Assembly (NCBI GenBank): GCA_021018815.1
Contig: JAITYX010000052.1
Coordinates: 3,772,501-3,836,500, forward strand
DNA length: 64,000 nt
Source of the DNA: Talinum fruticosum
Lineage: Eukaryota > Streptophyta > Magnoliopsida > Caryophyllales > Talinaceae
Reading direction: 5' to 3'
Below, piece after piece: positions 24,170 through 33,829 of the stretch; position 1 is the first letter of the stretch, and each line of letters begins with the position of its first letter. Under the pieces are notes generated by a model, which was given only the letters and a program-made list of their open reading frames with translations, did no database searches and was not told the origin of the DNA. Made by a program: the position numbers and the translations under genes.

Positions 24170-25400
24170 CCCATATTCAGTCCATCCAGGGGAAAGTAAG
24201 AAGCGTAAAATTTAACGAGCAAAGTTTTTGAAGGAGTGACATGAAAAAGGAGGTAGCAGAATTTTTGTCTAGATGCTTAACATGCCAACAGGTGAAGCTT
24301 ACCATCGTGGACCAGCTAGGGAATGAGATCGTTGGAGGTTCCAGTTTGGAAATGGGATTCTATATCTATGGATTTTATCATGGGAATGGACATAATTCGA
24401 TATGGGTGATTGTGGATCGTTTGACCAAATCCGCTTACTTTTTGGCTATTAAGGAGACTTGGAAGGTGGGAGAAGTTGGCAAGAATATACATCAAGAAGA
24501 TATTCAGATTTCATGGAGTTCCCAGTGACATCGTCTCTAATTGTGATTCTCAATTTGTCACGAGTATGGATCTGCTCTCCCAAGAGCGTTAGGAACAAAG
24601 CTAAATCTTAGCACCGCGTATCTCATCCTAAGGCTGATGGACATACTGAAAGAACCAATCAAACTTTAAAAGATATGTTGCATGCATGTGTACTTGATTT
24701 CCAAGGGACTTGGGAGGAAAATTTACCATTGGTTGAGTTCTCTTACAATAACGGTTACCATGAAAGTATTAAGATGACCCTATTCGAGGTTATGTATGGG
24801 CGGAAATGTAGATCACCACTTTGTTGGAGTTATATTGATGACACTTTAGTAGTGGGATCTCAATTAATTTAGGATGCGGTGAAAAATATTAGAGTGATAC
24901 AAGGTCATATGAGGGTCTCACAAGATAAACAACGAAGTTATGCACAAAAGAGGCTTAGACCCTTAGAATTCAAGGTTGGGGATAAGGTGTTTTTGAAAGT
25001 GTCTCCATTAAAAGGTGTTATGCGATTTTGCAAAGTAGGAAAGCTAAGTCCTCCGTTTGGAGGACCATATGTGATTATTGAACGAATCGACCCCGTGGCT
25101 TATTGTCTGCATTGCCACCGAACTCTCAAAAGTTCATAATGTATTTCATGCATCACAATTAAGAGGGTATGTTCTACACTCTAGTCATGTGATCCGACAA
25201 GACAATGTTCAACTGGTGGATAATCTAATCTATGAGGAACAACCTATTCAAATCTTGGACAAACAAGAAAAGCGACTCAGGAACAAAGTTATACCACTCG
25301 GTCAAGGTGTTGTGGGCTAATCTCTCTAGGTAGGAAGCGACATGGGAGACCGAGGCTCACATGTGGGCAAAATATCCATACCTTTTCACTCATGACAACA
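24170..25400 (+). pseudogene. gypsy integrase and C-terminal region remnant
   Basis: It resumes after the solo LTR with YSVHPG, then MKKEVAEFLSRCLTCQQVK (C-x2-C half of the integrase zinc domain), a catalytic-core stretch (GHNSIWVIVDRLTKSAYFL), LPLVEFSYNNGYHESI and FEVMYGRKCRSPLCW. The GPY-like region (KLSPPFGGPYVI, about 25041) and a chromovirus-like tail (LRNKVIPL, then TWETEAHMWAKYPYLF at about 25345) follow. Several stops and frame shifts break it. Confidence 0.88.
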
Positions 25401-25429
25401 TTGACAGTAAGTTTCGAGGACGAAACTTA

Positions 25430-25487
25430 ATCCATGGGGAAGACTGTAACAACCGAGAAAAAAGTAAAAAATAATTAAAAAACATTA

Positions 25488-25533
<46 letters not shown>

Positions 25534-26632
25534 GTCGTTGTTGTTGTTGTTGTTGTCGTCGTCAGTCGTCAGTCGTCGTTGTTGTTATTATTATTATTGT
25601 TGTTATTATTATTATTATTATTATTAAGGGTGTGTTTAATGGTAATTAGCATATGGGAAATTCTAAGTGTCACATGTAGATGATTTTTACAAAGATTGTG
25701 GCTAGGTTCATGAAGGTCACTCAAAGGTTAAGGTTCTTTAGTAAATGATTAATAGTTATCATAAACCTTACGGTTTAATTTTACACTTTAGATGGAGACT
25801 TTTAAGTGAATATACCATTAAAATTTTTAACTCAAAATCCCCTATAAATACCCCTTAAACTAGTTGGAAGAGGTACCCTATTTATAATCTTCAGTCTATC
25901 CTTATCTTAATTTAGTTCTTTACCTCTTAGAAGATTATTTACAAGTCCTACAAAAGGTATTAAGCATGTCAACCTCTTCTCCCAAACTATCTTTCCATTA
26001 CAAAATAAAATATTTATGTGTACTAGTGTATCAAAATGTTTTTGATCTCATTGAAACCATTGCACAATGATATTGACCGGGTGATCATCTTAATCAAAGC
26101 ATGCACATCGTTAGTCGTTGATCGAACCTTTAAGATGGAAGCACTATCGTCAATGCATATCAAAGTTTTAATGAATTATTTTCTTTGGCATTGTTTTTCT
26201 TCAAAAAGTTATTTTTTAAAGATTGTTTTACAAAGTTGAGTGTGTAGTACTGAGAATTTTATTCTCATTCTTGTTTGTTTTTATTGTTTTCAGGTAGTAA
26301 CTAAATGAATATGGGGCTAATAAAGAGTTTGAGAAGACCACCTAGAAGATCACTTTTCTTTTCCTTTTCCTACACTTCATTACTTAGATATTGATTACTT
26401 AGAAATAATGCTAGATGTTATTTAAACAATAACTTTAAATTTTATTTTAGTTTCTTTTCATTTTAATATTTATGGCATTTGATCTCCTACTTATCAATTA
26501 GAGTATTGACCTTTCATGTCTTAAACATGTAGCATAATACCTTAAATTACCTGCCTATCTTGAAGAAAAATTAACTATGTTTTTTCCTTTTAAGTTTCAT
26601 AAGAAAAATATGAGAAATTTTAGGGTGTTACA
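25430..26632 (+). repeat. 3' LTR of the gypsy element with polypurine tract
   Basis: The purine-rich ATGGGGAAGA (25434-25443) directly precedes the LTR start TGTAACAACCGAG at 25445; the LTR ends GGGTGTTACA at 26632 (1188 bp). It is the complete reference for the truncated 5' copy. A long trinucleotide run (25487-25626) lies near its 5' end. Confidence 0.9.
25487..25626. repeat. Compound trinucleotide microsatellite (ATT)n-(GTT)n-(GTC)n-(ATT)n
   Basis: About 140 bp of interrupted trinucleotide repeats lie inside the 3' LTR. The unit changes from ATT through GTT and GTC back to ATT, consistent with expansion followed by point mutations. The homologous part of the 5' LTR is deleted, so its age relative to insertion cannot be judged here. 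Confidence 0.95.
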
Positions 26633-26865
26633 AATTTAGCAACAATAATTTAATTTTTAATTTTTTAAGAAAAAAGAAGAATTGAATTGGATATTTCCGC
26701 TCATGTTCATCTCTTTTCTTTTCTTTTTTTTTAAGTGAAAGAAACGATTTACACTTTTTAAAAGAGTGATATAATTTTATGATTTATTGTAATTTTTGCG
26801 AATTTGATGTTATATGTTTAGTTTCTTAATATATAATTTTTTAAAAATTATTATAGGAAACTAAT

Positions 26866-28967
26866 ATATGATGCCCTAAGGGCACCTATGAAGAAATAAT
26901 TGAATTATATTATTGACCTTCATTTAATTATATAATAATTACTCACTTTCACTCTCTTTACCTTCCCCTTCACTTTCTTTCTCTCTCTTGACCTCTTCAA
27001 ATAAAATCATCCATGGTGACCACCACCAGTCCGGTCGCCACTATGCGGCTTAGCCGACTACAAACGGGCACATGTCATGTTTTCTCCGATGATGATTCAT
27101 TTTCCAGCTAAAAAATGGAGAAATAAGGTCCATATCAAACTTGTAGGGGAAAGGTTCGAATTCTAGATTTCATATCAAAATTTTCCGATGAGTAAAAATT
27201 AAAAATTATTTTTTCCCGATATCCGAAAAGCTTTTAGATCTAAAACTTTATGATGATTGTGGATTTCAAATGGTGACGAGATGGGCATGAAGATGGGAGA
27301 CGTAGAGGAGAGAGAAATTGAGGAGAGGAATAGATGGGTGGAGGAAATGAACTGCCAAGGAGGAGAGTGACGAGCCACAAGCGTACGGTGTTTAAATTGT
27401 AGCTAGTCAAGGTCGATCCCACAAGGACTCGATCTAGCAACGCACTAAACTAGCCATCTACTCAATTGCTAAGCAAATCAGATTTTTAAAGTTGATTCTT
27501 TCTAAACTAGTTCTAACTATTAAAATTAAGAAAATTAATCTGGACTTAAATCAATGGGTAAAAATATATAGGGATTTGCTTTCCTAACAATGGGTTTGAT
27601 TATTTAAACATAATTTGTGCAATCATTCATTCAAAAAAATCAAGGATCGATAATCACAAAATTCTACCGCTCTTTCGATGCTTAATAGAATTGCTCTAAT
27701 TAACTTATCAAACAACTTTCATATGCCTTTAAGTTAATCAAAGTTAAGGATTTCAAATTATCAAAGTGATTCCCTAATTTACTAATCTTTTCTCAAATTT
27801 TATAAATTAGGTAGAAAGGTTGGTTGTCGGATTATTCTATTTCACTTTTTAGTAGATGATAGGTTAATCTCTAAACACAAGTATTCTAGGCCTTCAAAAC
27901 ACTCATGAACATGATAAACACAACCGTCTATTGAATCAAAATCGGAATTCAAGCACAAATCATGGAAAACTAATCAAACTTCATTGTTTCGGATTACAAA
28001 TCCCTAGAAAAACTAAACTACTCACACATGTTTATTGAAAGCTTAACTAAAATCCAATACATTAAAATCAAACCTCAAACAGCAAGAAATGAATAAGTAG
28101 ATGATAGGCTTGAAGTGCTCCACTTGAATCTCTCGACTTCAAATGGAACCCCGCAATCGCTTCAATCTTCTTTTTCGATCTTCAAAGTTTTTGGTTTGAT
28201 GTGAAGGAATGGAGGAAGGAAAAATGGAGGATGAACTATCGAGGATTACTGGACTGGATTCTTGCACGAATTGCCGAAAGCGGCTTAAATAAGCCATTAA
28301 GAAGCAATCAAGAGCCGAAACCGTCAAAACCGAAGCATCTCGGCATATTTTACCTCCAACACGGGCCGTGTCCTCCGACACGGGCTGGCCGTTCGATGTA
28401 AATGCTCCTGGGCAGGCTCATCCATCAACACGGGCTATTTTGCTGGAAACGGCCCACCCGTGTTGGTTCGTTGGAAGGACAAATTTTGAGAAATCGAGGG
28501 AACGGCCGTTTTGACTACAAAGATGGACCGTGTTGGTCTTCTTAAGGCTCGGAACACTCACTAATCTCGGGAATACTCGGTATTGGTGATCAAACATGCA
28601 AAAACATCTCAAAGCACCAAAACACAAGCATAAAACCGAAAATGGAGCATAAACACACTCCTATTAACCGATTTTTCCCAAAGAAAAGTATCAAAAAGCC
28701 TAAGAATCTAATGCATTTTACGTACTTATCGGAGAGAGAATTTGAAGAGGAGAGAAAATTTGAAGAAGAAGAAAATGAGGACGACTTGGTTAGGCCCAAA
28801 CCTATACGTGTGTGTATTAGAGGAGTGAGAAAAGAGGGAGAGTAGGAGAAATATTTAATTGCTTTATATTGAAAAATATTTTCTTAAAGTGTATTAATTT
28901 AGGAAGTCTTGAAAATTATATTTCCATAATTAAATATATATGCCCTTAGGGCACTATTTATCATTTG
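26866..28967. mobile_element. DNA transposon/MITE copy B, inverted relative to copy A, carrying a solo LTR
   Basis: The ends are TGCCCTAAGGGCACC at 26871 and TGCCCTTAGGGCAC at about 28941, a terminal palindromic motif in inverted orientation. The stretches 26883-27367 and 28737-28967 match copy A (16613-17328) in reverse complement. A 1364-bp solo LTR (27368-28731) splits it. It has no convincing coding sequence; a purine-rich stretch at 28740-28830 (Glu-rich in translation) also occurs in copy A. Borders are approximate because similarity extends a few bases beyond the palindromes. Confidence 0.72.
27368..28731 (-). mobile_element. Solo LTR nested in MITE copy B, 5-bp TSD
   Basis: Perfect 5-bp direct repeats GAGAG lie at 27363-27367 and 28732-28736, and copy A supplies the empty site. 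Read on the minus strand the element starts CGATAAGTACG (one base from the expected TGATAAG) and ends GGCTCGTCA. Like the solo LTR at 22925-24169 it contains GC-rich imperfect palindromes of the CACGGGCCGTGTC type (28361-28470), suggesting a related but distinct family. There is no internal region. Confidence 0.82.
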
Positions 28968-29084
28968 CTAAATACAAAATACAATTTTATGTTAACTTTA
29001 TGATATACTTTGATTAATCTAAAAAGTCACTATAAATTTTTCATCCTTTTTGACTCCTAACTTATCTTATTTATTTGGTAATAT

Positions 29085-29289
29085 TTCGAGGAGGTCGGTG
29101 GCAACCGACCTATCCTTCACCCTCCCCTAGGTTCAAATCTTGGGGGAGCAATTTATCAATTTGAGGAAATTGTGTGGTTGGAGGATATTTGGATCTTAAC
29201 ACCTCCCCTTTTTCGATCCAATTCGGTTCATTGGGATATCCCCGAGATAGAGGGCCCAATATGGGTGGTACAGATTTACTACAAAAAAA
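29085..29289 (+). mobile_element. tRNA-derived SINE with 13-bp TSD
   Basis: It is flanked by direct repeats TATTTGGTAATAT at 29072-29084 and 29290-29302. A polymerase III-like A box (TGGCAACCGACC, about 29099) and B box (GGTTCAAATCT, about 29130) lie at tRNA-like spacing, and the element ends in an A-rich tail (ACAAAAAAA). Length, internal promoter, tail and target duplication fit a SINE; the family is not assigned. Confidence 0.85.
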
Positions 29290-29392
29290 TATTTGGTAAT
29301 ATAACTCAACTTTGTTTTTCCACCAATTTTCTATCTAATCTAATGAACATTCATAGTGAATACCCCTTTCTTATATACTACAAAATGTTAAT

Positions 29393-29953
29393 GGCCCTGT
29401 ATGGTCTTATTTGGCAAACAATTGTTAGATATTAGTTGTTTGTATCAACTATTTACTATTAGTTGTTTTAATTATTTGTTTGCATTAGCTGTTTGAATGA
29501 GATGATTCTTGAAAATTTGTTTCGGTAAAATATTAATTGTTTGATGATAAGATGTTGGTGAAATTTTATTTATACCCTTCAATCTAAGTTGTCTTTTAAA
29601 TAAATAAATATATATTTTTATTGATCATTTTGTATTCTTTTCTAATATAATTTTATTTATGTTATGCATATAAATTATCTTCATTTATAAAACTTTATTT
29701 TCTTAATAATTTTACAAAATTTATAATCATAGTAGTTCATAGTAGTTAGTGGTGTATGACATAATTTCTCCAAATTTTTGAGCAAATGTGTCATTTTTAA
29801 AAACAATTATTACCAAAAGGCTAATGGTAAGAGATGTTTGAGAAAGAGTCGTTTGCGACCAAACAACTATTTTAAGCAGTTATCTTGATCAAAACAGGTA
29901 AACCCCTCCAAACAACTCTTTTTTCCCCAAAAGATTGTTCGTCAAACACCCCC
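29393..29953. mobile_element. MITE of Tourist-like appearance
   Basis: The left end GGCCCTGTATGGTC...GGCAAACAAT and the reverse complement of the right end, GGGGGTGTTTGACGAACAAT, form imperfect inverted repeats of the GG-CCTGTTTGG type common in PIF/Harbinger MITEs. The interior is AT-rich without coding sequence. The short flanking repeat (AAT) is too small to be decisive. Confidence 0.5.
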
Positions 29954-31545
29954 AATATTTTCATCATTTAATATACAAAAACATATTCGCATATAATATT
30001 TTGTGATAAGAATTTTTAATTTTCACCTCATGGGAGTATTTGAGCTCCTTGTTAAAAGTTTCACATGTTAATTTAATATTCAAAATGTAATGTTTGACAT
30101 TTTCATCTCTTTTTATCTTTTCGAAACCTCTTAAAAGTTAATATGCAACTTAAAAGTTAGGATAATCACATGTTTGGAGTCCGAATGCTTGATGTATTGT
30201 CATGAGCCTCAAATCATATTATTTTTGTTCTTTTACAACATAAATAAAAGATCATACTTGAATTGCTTAATTTTTATTTTTTTCACCTTCTAAATATTAT
30301 GCACTTAACCTCTCAAATTTTCATTCTTCCTTAAATATTATATAGGTGTTATTTCAACTGATATAAATAATTATTATTATTTTTATTTAATTTATTAATA
30401 TTTATGGTAATGTAAATTCAAATATAATAAAAGTTGTTATATATAAACTTAATTTAATCCTATACATGATAAGTAGGACTCAAAAATAGTATACTTAACC
30501 TTAGGTCTTAATTCTACAACATGCGACGCAAAAGAAGTCTCCGATGAATTTTTTAACTTGCTAATGATTAGTCATGTAGTTAATTTAATTACTCTATTTC
30601 TCTCTCCTCAAAATGTTGCAATGTACGCTTTGCTTCATATGAAAGATTGACAATTTTGACCATTCTGGAGTACTCATTATCTTTTCTTTCTATCAAAGTC
30701 ATTGCCTGGCCTTGGTTCAGCTCCTGAACAAGTCCTCCGCTAATGATTTAGTTGATTTTTTTTTTCAAGATATTTCTATTTTTTTCTGTTTTAGACTTTT
30801 ACTCTTGCTCTTTCACTAAATCGGGGAAGGGGGGGCATTGCCCATGATCTGGCACACTCATACTCTTATTATTTTAGTAGGAGGTTATGGAAAATTGATA
30901 TTCCGAAAAATATAGTTTTTTGGGCATCAGACAATTTGTATGAGTTCCTAAATTCAAACTTACTATAACCTTTATTCTTCTTATATAAAAAATAATAGTC
31001 AATGGGAGAGAGGGAATTAACCTTCATTCTTCTTATAGAAAAATGTAGGTTATTAAAGGTATAGAAGAGGGGAGAGTATATAAGGAGATTGGAAATTGTG
31101 ACATATTCTCTCCGTTTCACAATATTTGTCATTTTTGGATTGTGAGACGATATTAAAGAAATGCGATCATGACAAAATTTAGTTGAAAATACCAAAATAT
31201 CTCAAAGTTTTATTGAAAATAAAGAAAGTTAATGAAAAAAATAAAATTGGTAAACTAATTATTAAGATATTATTAGAATTGTAAAATGACAGCTAATGTA
31301 AATCGAAAAAAGTTAATTAAAGTGACATATATTGTGAAACAAATTAAGTATTTCTAAAAAGACTGATTAATTAATTAACTCTTTTCTTAAATGTCGGATC
31401 AAATTTAATTAATATTAATAACTCCTTAGTAGAATAAGTAAAGACACAATACACAGATTTATTAGTCATTCGTGGGAGATCCATTTTACAGTACTATAAT
31501 AGTTCAATGCAAATTAAACGTGTATACGTTATTGCGGATATTAAA
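29954..31545. other. AT-rich intergenic sequence, nothing recognised
   Basis: Strongly AT-rich with only short low-complexity open frames. A segment near 30930-31080 repeats ATTCTTCTTATA in two places. No gene, RNA or bounded mobile element could be supported. Confidence 0.5.
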
Positions 31546-32418
31546 AACAACGGTTTTGCTAATTGTCGTCCTTAGAGCGATAGATAAGAAGAATCTATAC
31601 AAGAATCTTATTTGCTTAATTTTATATTTATAGTAAATAATTTATCTAATATTTCTTTGTTAATTAAAATATTTTTAGTTGCCTAATAAAACTCAAACTT
31701 TCCACCAAAGCTCTCAAAAAATTACTTATTTCCTTATTAACTTTTTATTTTTTAATTAAAATTGCTTATTAAAATTTTTTTGCCACACTTCGTTGTTTTT
31801 TTTTGTTTGTTCATAATGGTTAATTTCAATTTGGTACTAAAATAACAATTTAGAAGAATAAAAAAATTAAATTACGAAGTTTGATCATATTATGGTGAAA
31901 GCAGAGAAAGTTATTAATTAAAAAGAATTAAAGCAATACATTGCTTTTTCACTTTCAATAACATATTACTTGATTCCTCTTAATTAAACATGTGTTTAAT
32001 ATCTTTACAAAAGTTTTTAAATTTATTTTAGGTCAACAAAGCAAGATACAATAAAGCATTTAAAAAAGAGAAAAATTAGAATTGAGGACGTAATATTTTT
32101 ACAAAGGTTTTTTTTTTTTTTTTTTTAAATGGATTACTAGGGTTTTTCTTGGGTAGGATTTTTTGTTCCAACAAAAAGGGTTTAATGGATATGTTATAAT
32201 TAGCAAATTTCTATTAAAAAAAAAATAAACTGAAGTTTGACGTAATTTTTGTGAGGTTATGGGGAAAGTTTGATTTTTATTAGGAAACTAAAAATATTAC
32301 AATTCATGAGAAAATATTGAATAAATTATTTACCATATATGTAAAATTAAGCAGATAAATTTCTTATATAGATTTTTCTTATCTATCGCCCTATGGGCGA
32401 CAATTAGCAAAACTGTTG

Positions 32419-32424
<6 letters not shown>
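31546..32424. mobile_element. MITE with about 70-bp inverted ends containing a palindrome
   Basis: The left end (about 31546-31616) and the reverse complement of the right end (about 32352-32424) share TTTTGCTAATTGTCG, then a CCC...GGG-type palindrome, then GCGATAGATAAGAA and onward for roughly 70 bp. At the right end the palindrome reads TCGCCCTATGGGCGA. The 880-bp interior is very AT-rich and non-coding. A long-TIR MITE, possibly Mutator-like, is the best reading; target duplication is obscured by a trinucleotide run at the right end. Confidence 0.75.
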
Positions 32425-32476
<52 letters not shown>

Positions 32477-32503
32477 TACCACTACTACTACTACTACTAC
32501 TAT
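32412..32503. repeat. (TTG)n(TTA)n(CTA)n microsatellite
   Basis: About 90 bp of trinucleotide repeat abuts the right end of the MITE, with the unit changing from GTT to ATT to ACT. Confidence 0.95.
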
Positions 32504-32504
32504 A

Positions 32505-32625
32505 TTTTACTCAAACGGCTAATTTTATCAAATTTTTAAGAAATAATTAATGTAAATAACTAATTTAAATATATAGTAAACAACTAATACAAATAAGTAA
32601 CAGTTGTTGATCAAACAGAACCTAT
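32505..32625. mobile_element. MITE end fragment related to 29393-29953
   Basis: The reverse complement begins GGTTCTGTTTGATCAACAAC and continues with TTAGTTGTTTACTATA-like sequence, paralleling the left end of the MITE at 29393. Only about 120 bp remains, so it is a fragment or a very short derivative. Confidence 0.4.
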
Positions 32626-33124
32626 ATCAAAAAATTTATCCCGAGGAGATATTGTAAATTAGAAATATCAAACACCTTCAATGCTACTTGAATGTGTTAT
32701 AAAAATATACACCCAACCCAACAAATAATAGAATGAGATCTAAATGAATATGGACCCACCCCAAAAAGCAGAGAAATTAAAGTCGATATATAGCAACTTG
32801 AATTAATTAGAATCATGGCTTAGTTATAATGATCTCTTCCTACTTAAGTTGCGCCTACCTTTGACCCAACTTATTTGCTACTCATTTTTGGAGGTTTCTC
32901 TTATTCATGCAACTCTCTTTCTAACTTCTCAAGATACACACAAAACTTTCAAGTGTAGCCAACCCCTCTCCCCTATTCTCTTCTCTCTTCCTCCAAAAAA
33001 AAAAAAAAAAAAAAAACCCTCACTAGCATTAGACCACACTCCATGCATACATATATAATTAATCAAGGCCCTCCTTTCTCTCCTTTTACCTATTTTTTAG
33101 CGTCAACTCCTCCCTTTATGCCCC

Positions 33125-33132
33125 TATATTAA
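33125..33132 (+). promoter_or_regulatory. Candidate TATA box of the STIG1-like gene
   Basis: TATATTAA lies about 120 bp before the proposed start codon, giving a 5' leader of roughly 90 nt. A second TATA-like word (CATATATAATT) lies at 33048-33058. Neither can be preferred from sequence alone. Confidence 0.45.
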
Positions 33133-33247
33133 ACCCTTCCAATAAGTCCACATGCCCTCTACCCTCTGTCCTAAGCATCAGAAACCACATAACCAAAACT
33201 ACATCAACATCGACCTCCCCACACCCCCTCCAAGCTGCCGGAAAACG

Positions 33248-33744
33248 ATGGCAACAACGATGAGGAAGACGCTTAAGGCGGTCTTCCTCCTTGCCACCAC
33301 CTTGGCGAGTGGTGATCGGACCGAGCACCTTCAATATCAGCTATAAGAAACAGACCGATGGAGAAAAATTACAGGACCGTAATAATAAGGTGAACCAACC
33401 AACATTGCTGGCCTCTCGAGAGGGTGAACCGGCTCCTAGCAGAAGGCCACCACCAACACCGCCCGCGAGGGAGGAGCCTGAGGCCCGCGGACTACTGCAA
33501 GAAGGACAATGAGACTTGCTACCTCGAGTACGGGGTGAAGTCCACATGTTGTGGGAACAAGTGTTTTGACCTAAATGAGGAGAAACTCCATTGTGGAGAT
33601 TGCCATAACAAGTGCAAGTTTACTTATGAATGTTGTCGAGGCGAATGTGTGGACTTAGCCTATGACAAGAGGCATTGTGGGGCATGCAACAACAAATGCT
33701 GGGATGGGCAATACTGCATTTATGGGGTTTGTGATTATGCCTAG
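33248..33744 (+). CDS. STIG1-like secreted cysteine-rich protein (two frame breaks near the N terminus)
   Basis: The C-terminal part (about 33490-33744) is a complete STIG1 domain: DYCKKDNETCY, STCCGNKC, HCGDCHNKCKF, CCRGEC, YDKRHCGACNNKC and ending IYGVCDYA, with 16 cysteines. STIG1 proteins are small secreted proteins of stigma secretory tissue and related members, acting at the cell surface; these genes are normally intronless. The start at 33248 (or Met 33260) gives a plausible signal peptide, MRKTLKAVFLLATTLA. To join it to the cysteine domain the reading must change frame twice, near 33305-33312 and at the GGG of 33422-33424, each equal to one extra base. The middle segment (PSTFNISYKKQ) fits a propeptide-like spacer. 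Either consensus error or a young null allele; the intact cysteine domain favours error. An in-frame Met at 33152 is less likely as the start. Confidence 0.85.
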
Positions 33745-33810
33745 CCTTCTTATTCGACGTGATTGATTGACTACAGCAATGAGGTGATCTATTTTGATAT
33801 TTATTCAACC

Positions 33811-33816
33811 AATAAA
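33811..33816 (+). terminator. Polyadenylation signal of the STIG1-like gene
   Basis: AATAAA lies 67 bp after the STIG1 stop codon, a normal distance for a plant near-upstream element. Confidence 0.55.
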
Positions 33817-33829
33817 AAACGCGTTTTCG

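Larger units (their letters stand above)
17329..26632 (+). mobile_element. Decayed Ty3/gypsy LTR retrotransposon (chromovirus-like), with nested insertions
   Basis: Order on the plus strand: truncated 5' LTR (17329-19138), primer-binding site (19141), gag with CCHC knuckle, protease, reverse transcriptase, RNase H, integrase, a C-terminal region of the Tekay/Del type, polypurine tract, and 3' LTR (25445-26632). This gag-PR-RT-RH-IN order defines Ty3/gypsy. Every coding part is broken by stops and frame changes, so the element cannot be autonomous. Two later insertions sit within it: a hAT element in the 5' LTR and a solo LTR in pol between RNase H and integrase. The many differences between the LTR copies suggest an old insertion. 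The 5' flank is deleted, so no target duplication can be read. Confidence 0.92.
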
